Source: Halobacteriovorax sp.
Lineage (GTDB): Bacteria; Bdellovibrionota; Bacteriovoracia; Bacteriovoracales; Bacteriovoracaceae
Assembly (NCBI GenBank): GCA_002686115.1
Contig: NZAF01000148.1
Coordinates: forward strand, 1 to 10,861
DNA length: 10,861 bases
Direction: 5' to 3'
Positions 7,059 through 10,861 of this stretch are shown here, one piece after another. Made by a program: the position numbers and the translations under genes. The notes below the pieces were generated by a model. The model was given only the letters and a program-made list of their open reading frames with translations. It searched no databases and had not been told where the DNA came from. Position 1 is the first letter of the stretch, and each line of letters starts with the position of its first letter.

Positions 7059-7869
7059 TATAAATATCCATAATTGTAAAAAAATCTATACAAGAAAAGT
7101 CTTTGTCATAAGCTGGTGTACTCGCAATTTTTGCACCAGCGCCAAGATAGCTTTTAAGAAGACTTGGGATTTCGGATTTTAGTCTCATAGTATCTGTGAT
7201 ACATGGACCGTTATCAAAATTAATATTAATAGAATATAAAGAAGTCGGTGTAATGTTAAAATTATCGATGACTTTATTTTCTTGCTTTAAATAGTGATAC
7301 ATCTCATGGGCAAGAGAAAATGATTCACTATGAATACTTGTGCAACCAAAAAGATATCTTGTATCTGTCATCAAAGAGTATTGACCAATTCCTTTCCAAA
7401 GTAGGTTAATGACCTGACCGTTTCTGTGATGAATGTCAATGCAAGCTCTTCCTAGCTCGAGTAGATTCTCTTTCGTGCCTTTTAAATCTTTCAAATTAAA
7501 TTCATTTTCAGAGTAAAACTCATTGGAAAAGGCTGAACTTATCATTCGATAGTATCCAATTATTTTTTCATTTTTTTTATCTTTAATAACAAGGTGGTCA
7601 CAAATTGAGTCAAAATGATCAATTTCTATATTTTCATACTCACTTTCAGCGTGACATTCTTTTACAAATACAGAGTGACGAAAAGTGAAAATTTCATAAA
7701 ACTCCTCAAGAGTATCAGCTGTTTTCATGAGATAGTTCTCAGTCTCAAAAAAGATATTGATATAAGGAGAATTTGCAGAAAAGCATTTAAAAACCTCATA
7801 TTTCTCTTCAAAACTTTGAAACGGGTTTTTGATAAGTGATCCGCCAAGACCAATTAGTCCTTGCATCAT
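7018..7869 (-). CDS. olsB: OlsB-like N-acyltransferase (GNAT fold)
   Basis: This 283-residue protein resembles OlsB, the acyl-ACP-dependent enzyme that puts a 3-hydroxyacyl chain on the alpha-amino group of ornithine. Family landmarks are 'FTFRHSVFVKE' (61-71), 'IDHFDSICDHLVI' (83-95), 'ELGRACIDIHHRNGQVINLLWKGI' split as 'ELGRACI' (138-144) and 'INLLWKGI' (154-161), and near the C-terminus 'LLKSYLGAGAKI' (237-248) followed by 'AYDKDFSCIDFF' (253-264). These proteins are often mislabelled hemolysins. A strong GGAGG (7874-7878) lies 4 bases before the first ATG and 7 before the second ATG (7866), so either may be used. The PlsC/OlsA-like gene follows directly, giving the expected two-step ornithine-lipid pair. 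The amino-acid substrate could also be Gly, Lys or another amine. Confidence 0.78.
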   Translation of the reverse strand: MMQGLIGLGGSLIKNPFQSFEEKYEVFKCFSANSPYINIFFETENYLMKTADTLEEFYEIFTFRHSVFVKECHAESEYENIEIDHFDSICDHLVIKDKKNEKIIGYYRMISSAFSNEFYSENEFNLKDLKGTKENLLELGRACIDIHHRNGQVINLLWKGIGQYSLMTDTRYLFGCTSIHSESFSLAHEMYHYLKQENKVIDNFNITPTSLYSININFDNGPCITDTMRLKSEIPSLLKSYLGAGAKIASTPAYDKDFSCIDFFTIMDIYNVSRSFKRRYFSL

Positions 7870-7928
7870 GTTGCCTCCAAAGGGTGCTTTATTGATATTA
7901 TGCTAGCAAGGGCACTATCTATTGTAGA

Positions 7929-7955
7929 ATTATGGTATGTTTAAAATTATGTCAG
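7929..7955 (-). promoter_or_regulatory. Possible promoter for the olsB-acyltransferase pair
   Basis: Read on the minus strand, CTGACA (7950-7955, 5 of 6 to the -35 consensus) and CATAAT (7929-7934, 5 of 6 to the -10) are separated by 15 bases, somewhat short. They lie in the 99-base gap between the TPR gene and olsB, about 60 bases before the olsB start. This suggests olsB can be expressed apart from the upstream pair. Confidence 0.35.
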
Positions 7956-7968
7956 GAAGTTGTTAGCT

Positions 7969-9303
7969 CTAACCTGAGATGATCTTTTCAAATTCAGGCT
8001 TAAGCTGAGGAAACTCTTGTGAAGCTTCTTCAAGGTAATCATTTACTGCCTTTTCATTAAGACCAAGCTCAATAGATCTTTTTAGGATTATTTGATAAAT
8101 CTCTGGTGATTTTAATCCTGTTTTAATTGCGTCTTGTGCATTCTTTAAAGATTGCGAGGGAGCAAGTGTCGCATCATCAGCTAATATTTCAAGGATTTTT
8201 ATCGTTTTGTTTTTAGGGAATTTACTTTTTGCTCTTTCAAGAACTTTTTGTGTGATTGCTTCATTGTTTGAAAGAATAAGTGTATTTATGAGTGAAGCAA
8301 AGACAAGTGGTTTGTCTTCACATACAACGGAAGCTTCTTCCATGAGTTGGAAAGCTCTTTGAACGAGAGTGTCATCAACCTCTGATGTTCCTTCAAGTTT
8401 ATCTTTGATAATTTTCTTACCATAGATTGCTAGAGAGGCTGAAATATAGTTTTTCATATCACGATCAGGCTCATCTACATTTTTAAAAGCTTGATGATAA
8501 TTTAATATATCATCGTATTGTGCATTAGCTACTGATACCCATGCAAGGTCAGGAATCATTTCAGGGTTAACTGGAAAGTTCTCAGATAATTTCTTGCTAA
8601 TTTGGTAAGCACGAGCTCTCTCTTTTAAGCTTATGTAAATATTAAATAGCTCTTTTAAAGAGTTATAATAAGTCGGATTAAAGTGTAGGCTTTTCTCAAA
8701 TGAGTCTTTAGCAAGCTCGAGTGCTTTGTCACTAAGGTGAATCATTCCTTCAAGATATAATGCTTCAAAAGGTTTTGGATCAGCCTTTTTTGCTTTTTTT
8801 AAGAAAATGAGTGCTTTATCAAGATCAAATCTCATATGTTCTCTAGCTGCTTCAATGAGAACCTTATACTCACTTGGTGCAGACTTTGGCAGTATTATTT
8901 TCAAAAACTCTGTTTGTAGAGAAGTGACTGTAAAAGGTAAGATAACTGCTGCATCAATTTCAGACTGGGCAAGTCGAGTCACAGAGTCAACAGAATCATT
9001 TTCTGTTAGAAGAATGAAGCCATTATCAAGTCTATTAGGATGTTGCTTTAAATGAAGCTCTAGAATTTCTTTATAGGTACCATCCTCTAACTTATCAAGA
9101 CAGATGATGTAGTTAGGCATCATGTCTTTCATGATATCAAGAGCATTTTCCGCAGTTTTTGAGAATTTAACATTTTTCCTAGCAACGGCTGACTTTTGTA
9201 GCATTTTTTCAATAGCTGTTTTACCTGCTACAGTAGGTTCAACGACTAGGAAGAGTTTATTTTTAAGGTACGCTTTTATTAGCGCTTGAGCTTTAGCATC
9301 CAT
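7969..9303 (-). CDS. Degenerate receiver domain fused to TPR repeats
   Basis: The 444-residue cytoplasmic protein has a response-regulator-like receiver fold at about 15-138, followed by helical repeats. In the receiver, 'LFLVVEP' (17-23) supplies only one acidic residue (Glu22) instead of the usual pair. Asp70 in 'YIICLD' sits where the phosphorylated Asp is expected, and Thr100 in 'FILLT' is kept. The conserved Lys before the 'PF' motif is Leu122 ('VILPF'). Loss of the Lys and one acid suggests weak or no normal phosphotransfer. TPR-like pairs of helices are visible at about 145-177, 179-212 (ending 'FNP') and 213-246, and more helical repeats probably fill the rest. It is likely a protein-interaction scaffold. 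The gene follows the small upstream gene by 2 bases, so they form an operon. No DNA-binding or enzymatic output domain is present. Confidence 0.8.
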   Translation of the reverse strand: MDAKAQALIKAYLKNKLFLVVEPTVAGKTAIEKMLQKSAVARKNVKFSKTAENALDIMKDMMPNYIICLDKLEDGTYKEILELHLKQHPNRLDNGFILLTENDSVDSVTRLAQSEIDAAVILPFTVTSLQTEFLKIILPKSAPSEYKVLIEAAREHMRFDLDKALIFLKKAKKADPKPFEALYLEGMIHLSDKALELAKDSFEKSLHFNPTYYNSLKELFNIYISLKERARAYQISKKLSENFPVNPEMIPDLAWVSVANAQYDDILNYHQAFKNVDEPDRDMKNYISASLAIYGKKIIKDKLEGTSEVDDTLVQRAFQLMEEASVVCEDKPLVFASLINTLILSNNEAITQKVLERAKSKFPKNKTIKILEILADDATLAPSQSLKNAQDAIKTGLKSPEIYQIILKRSIELGLNEKAVNDYLEEASQEFPQLKPEFEKIISG

Positions 9304-9305
9304 AA

Positions 9306-9731
9306 TTATTCTCTATATTTTGCAAAAAGTTGGCTTACATTTTCTTGTTTCTTCTCTATTGCATCAATCATTGACTTCCAATACTCCATGACCTTATCAG
9401 TGAGTTTTAAAGTTACTTCAGCAATTTGTTCATCAATTAAGCTGAACTCTTCAATCGTGCCATGAAGAACCATACACTTTAATACACTTCGATCATTTGG
9501 CATTTTTTTTAAAACTCTTAATTGCTTTTCATTTTTAAAAACAAATAATGAAAGGTGATGTCCTTTGGAGCATGCAGAAGGAGGTACTAAGAGAGTAATA
9601 TGTTGATCATCGGCCAATATGATTTTAATATCTCTATATTTTAAGCAATCAGACTGGCTCGTCTCATTAGAAAAAATAACATATGATTGAGTTAAGTTTT
9701 TTGTAACAAGTGTTATATGATCAGGACTCAT
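9306..9731 (-). CDS. Unrecognised 141-residue protein, first gene of the TPR operon
   Basis: I do not recognise this family. The protein looks beta-rich in its first 110 residues, with alternating hydrophobic runs such as 'IKIILAD', 'HITLLVP' and 'LSLFVF'. It ends with an amphipathic, charged helix ('YWKSMIDAIEKKQENVSQLF'). There is no signal peptide or membrane span. A PilZ-like barrel is conceivable, but the RxxxR and D/NxSxxG motifs are absent. I chose the ATG at 9731 because AGGAAG lies 8 bases before it. A longer frame opens at a TTG (9821), but that TTG falls on a probable -35 box and has no comparable ribosome binding site. The 2-base gap to the receiver-TPR gene suggests the two products act together. 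Confidence 0.65.
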   Translation of the reverse strand: MSPDHITLVTKNLTQSYVIFSNETSQSDCLKYRDIKIILADDQHITLLVPPSACSKGHHLSLFVFKNEKQLRVLKKMPNDRSVLKCMVLHGTIEEFSLIDEQIAEVTLKLTDKVMEYWKSMIDAIEKKQENVSQLFAKYRE

Positions 9732-9739
9732 ATTTAATG

Positions 9740-9745
9740 CTTCCT
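9740..9745 (-). promoter_or_regulatory. Shine-Dalgarno site fixing the start of the 141-residue protein
   Basis: On the minus strand AGGAAG sits 8 bases before the ATG at 9731. It is the only strong site near either candidate start and argues against the upstream TTG at 9821. Confidence 0.65.
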
Positions 9746-9793
9746 GGTTGTTTTTAGAGTTTTCATTTTTATCAATAAAATATACATAAGAAG

Positions 9794-9821
9794 ATTTTAT
9801 TTTAATTCTTAAGAATTGCAA
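9794..9821 (-). promoter_or_regulatory. Promoter of the small protein-TPR operon, with internal palindrome
   Basis: On the minus strand, TTGCAA (9816-9821, 4 of 6) and TAAAAT (9794-9799, 5 of 6) are spaced by 16 bases. The predicted transcript would start near 9787 and reach the ATG at 9731 after about 55 bases. A perfect 14-base palindrome, AATTCTTAAGAATT (9804-9817), fills most of the spacer and could be an operator, though AT-rich DNA makes such palindromes by chance. Confidence 0.4.
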
Positions 9822-9943
9822 GAGGTTCTTCTTTTCTGATGAAATCGATCTTAGACACGTAAATTTGATGGAATTAATTGGTTATTGTTTGATTTTCATA
9901 AATTATTGGCAAAAATGATAATTAAAAAAATCTAACAAACTTA

Positions 9944-9973
9944 TTGACGACTTAAAACGTCCCTCATTACAAT
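9944..9973 (+). promoter_or_regulatory. Promoter of the histone gene
   Basis: TTGACG (9944-9949, 5 of 6 to consensus) and TACAAT (9968-9973, 5 of 6) are spaced by 18 bases, a near-consensus housekeeping-sigma promoter. Transcription would start near 9980, leaving a leader of about 27 bases that contains the GGAG ribosome binding site (9998-10001). Confidence 0.65.
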
Positions 9974-10006
9974 AATTACAATTAATAACCAAAAGACGGA
10001 GTTTTT

Positions 10007-10234
10007 ATGGCTAAGAAAAAAGCAACAAAGAAAAAAGCTGCTAAAAAAACAGCAAAGAAAAAAGAAATGCTATTAGTTGGATCTAAGACTAAAGAAGCAC
10101 TTAAAGGTAAGGGTTTCAACGTATCTTCTGATACTTTAGATGCACTAAATGAAGCAGTTTACAGACTAGTAGCTGACGCTCAAATGAGATGTGAAGCTAA
10201 TGGTAGAAAAACAATTAGACCATACGACGTTTAA
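10007..10234 (+). CDS. Bacterial histone with lysine-rich N-terminal tail
   Basis: This 75-residue protein joins a basic tail to a histone fold. Residues 1-20 hold 11 Lys, with Ala and Thr between them. The core (21-75) has a short helix ('SKTKEALKGKG'), a long central helix ('SSDTLDALNEAVYRLVADAQ', 40-59, running on to about 66), and then 'NGRKTIRPYDV' (65-75), which corresponds to 'AGRKTIKAEDI' in archaeal HMfB. It stops there, so the third helix is very short, as in the Bdellovibrio histone Bd0055 (about 61 residues), which lacks such a tail as far as I recall. It should bind DNA as a dimer in the nucleoid, with the tail adding nonspecific affinity. GGAG lies 5 bases before the ATG. The internal Met21 has no ribosome binding site, so the tail is very likely translated. 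The gene is monocistronic, with its own promoter and terminator. Confidence 0.85.
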   Translation: MAKKKATKKKAAKKTAKKKEMLLVGSKTKEALKGKGFNVSSDTLDALNEAVYRLVADAQMRCEANGRKTIRPYDV

Positions 10235-10267
10235 TTAATTTTTTAGACTTAGTCTTAAATATAAATG

Positions 10268-10293
10268 GCCCAAAGCATTGCTTTGGGCTTTTT
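10268..10293 (+). terminator. Strong Rho-independent terminator of the histone gene
   Basis: A perfect 9-base-pair stem, GCCCAAAGC (10268-10276) with GCTTTGGGC (10280-10288), closes a 3-base loop and is followed by TTTTT (10289-10293). On the minus strand the hairpin is followed by CATTTAT rather than a T-run, so it serves hisS poorly at best. Confidence 0.92.
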
Positions 10294-10301
10294 ATTATGT
10301 G

Positions 10302-10861
10302 CTATTCGTTTAAATGCTCTGTTTGAGCCCCATCTGACATTCTTTTTACAGTGTACATACCTTTTTTGATCTCATCTTCCCCAAGAAAGATAACATTTTT
10401 AACGAGTCTTTTGTTGGCATAATTCATCTGCTTTTTCATTTTTGCACTACTTGGATAAACTTCTACTGTGTGACCTTTGTCTCTAAGTTTATTTGCAAGT
10501 TCTAGGTAATTCACACGGTGATCATCTGAAAAATTAATAATCATATAATCAAGTGAGTTATCAATATTTTCAAAAAGTCCTCTCTCTAGCATAAGATCAT
10601 AAACTCTATCAGCTCCAAATGAGATTCCAACACCAGACATATCCTTTAGTCCAAAAACATTTGTAAGATCATCATAGCGACCTCCAGATCCTATTGAACC
10701 CATGCTTCCATCATCTGGCTTTACCTCAAAAATACAACCTGTGTAGTAATCTAGACCTCTTGCTAAAGTTGGGTCAAAGTCAATAATCTCAATTCCTGTA
10801 GCCTGACAAAGCTTTTCAAGAGTCTCAAGTTCTTCAATCCCTTGCATTCCTAGAGGTTCAT
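10302..10861 (-). CDS. hisS: Histidyl-tRNA synthetase, C-terminal part (cut by window edge)
   Basis: The last 186 or so residues of a class II histidyl-tRNA synthetase are present, where the whole enzyme is usually a little over 400. The histidine-binding loop 'LARGLDYYTGCIFEV', the 'GSIGSGGRYDDL' segment and class II motif 3 'GVGISFGADRVYDLM', whose Arg contacts ATP, are all visible. They are followed by the anticodon-binding alpha/beta domain ('DYMIINFSDD' to 'YTVKRMSDGAQ'). The frame remains open past the first in-window ATG (10847) to the window edge, reading 'EPLG' before it, so the real start lies beyond the window. The enzyme charges tRNA-His in the cytoplasm. It converges on the histone gene with 67 bases between the stops, and no terminator of its own is visible. 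Confidence 0.96.
   Translation of the reverse strand, partial: EPLGMQGIEELETLEKLCQATGIEIIDFDPTLARGLDYYTGCIFEVKPDDGSMGSIGSGGRYDDLTNVFGLKDMSGVGISFGADRVYDLMLERGLFENIDNSLDYMIINFSDDHRVNYLELANKLRDKGHTVEVYPSSAKMKKQMNYANKRLVKNVIFLGEDEIKKGMYTVKRMSDGAQTEHLNE

Noticed and set aside
7615..7839. Plus-strand open frame of 74 codons inside olsB
   Set aside because: It lies wholly inside a well-supported gene, has no ribosome binding site and shows no recognisable protein pattern.
7018..7869. Hemolysin label for the OlsB-like gene
   Set aside because: The label is a historic misannotation of this GNAT-fold family; no pore-forming or lytic feature is visible.
7962..7973. Inverted repeat GTTAG-CT-CTAAC across the TPR gene stop as a terminator
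   Set aside because: The loop is too small, the stem too short and no T-run follows on the minus strand.
9306..9821. Longer form of the 141-residue protein starting at a TTG (171 residues)
   Set aside because: The TTG overlaps a likely -35 box and has no good ribosome binding site, whereas the ATG at 9731 has AGGAAG at 8 bases.
10245..10255. Inverted repeat AGACT-T-AGTCT after the histone stop
   Set aside because: The 1-base loop cannot form a hairpin and no T-run follows; the real terminator is the next structure downstream.

Overview
The window is AT-rich, tightly packed bacterial DNA with 13 protein-coding genes. Two of them run off the edges: a serine protease at the left and hisS at the right. 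I see no tRNA, rRNA, IS element, CRISPR array or phage gene, and no gene-free stretch over 300 bases. The longest gap, 9732-10006, holds two promoters facing away from each other. A stand-alone bacterial histone, an exported protease pair, an orphan barstar and many envelope and lipid genes suggest a predatory deltaproteobacterium-like lineage (Bdellovibrionota, perhaps the AT-rich Bacteriovorax/Halobacteriovorax side). That placement is inference from gene content, not a phylogenetic result.

Left part (1-1873): a trypsin-like serine protease, open at the left edge, is followed 2 bases later by an exported papain-like cysteine protease, so the two are probably co-translated. Converging on them, with a 4-base stop-codon overlap, is a small barstar-family gene with no barnase-like RNase beside it.

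Middle part (1926-6251): a plus-strand pair encodes a DHRS12-like short-chain dehydrogenase and a glutathione S-transferase and ends in a hairpin terminator. That terminator lies inside the 3' end of a converging minus-strand pair, a CrtISO/retinol-saturase-like FAD oxidoreductase followed by a Blc-type lipocalin lipoprotein. A flavin-reductase-fold protein is divergent from the oxidoreductase. Together they look like redox and lipid or isoprenoid handling genes, though the substrates cannot be read from sequence.

Right-middle part (6237-9731, minus strand): an OlsB-like N-acyltransferase overlaps or abuts a PlsC/OlsA-like O-acyltransferase, the arrangement expected for ornithine-lipid (aminolipid) synthesis. 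Upstream are a degenerate receiver-TPR protein and a small unrecognised protein, probably one operon with its own promoter.

Right part (9944-10861): the most striking gene encodes a 75-residue histone-fold protein. It has a 20-residue Lys/Ala-rich N-terminal tail and a core that ends just after the archaeal-type 'RKTI' motif. It is monocistronic, with a good promoter, a strong ribosome binding site and a perfect 9-bp-stem terminator. It converges on the C-terminal part of hisS (histidyl-tRNA synthetase).
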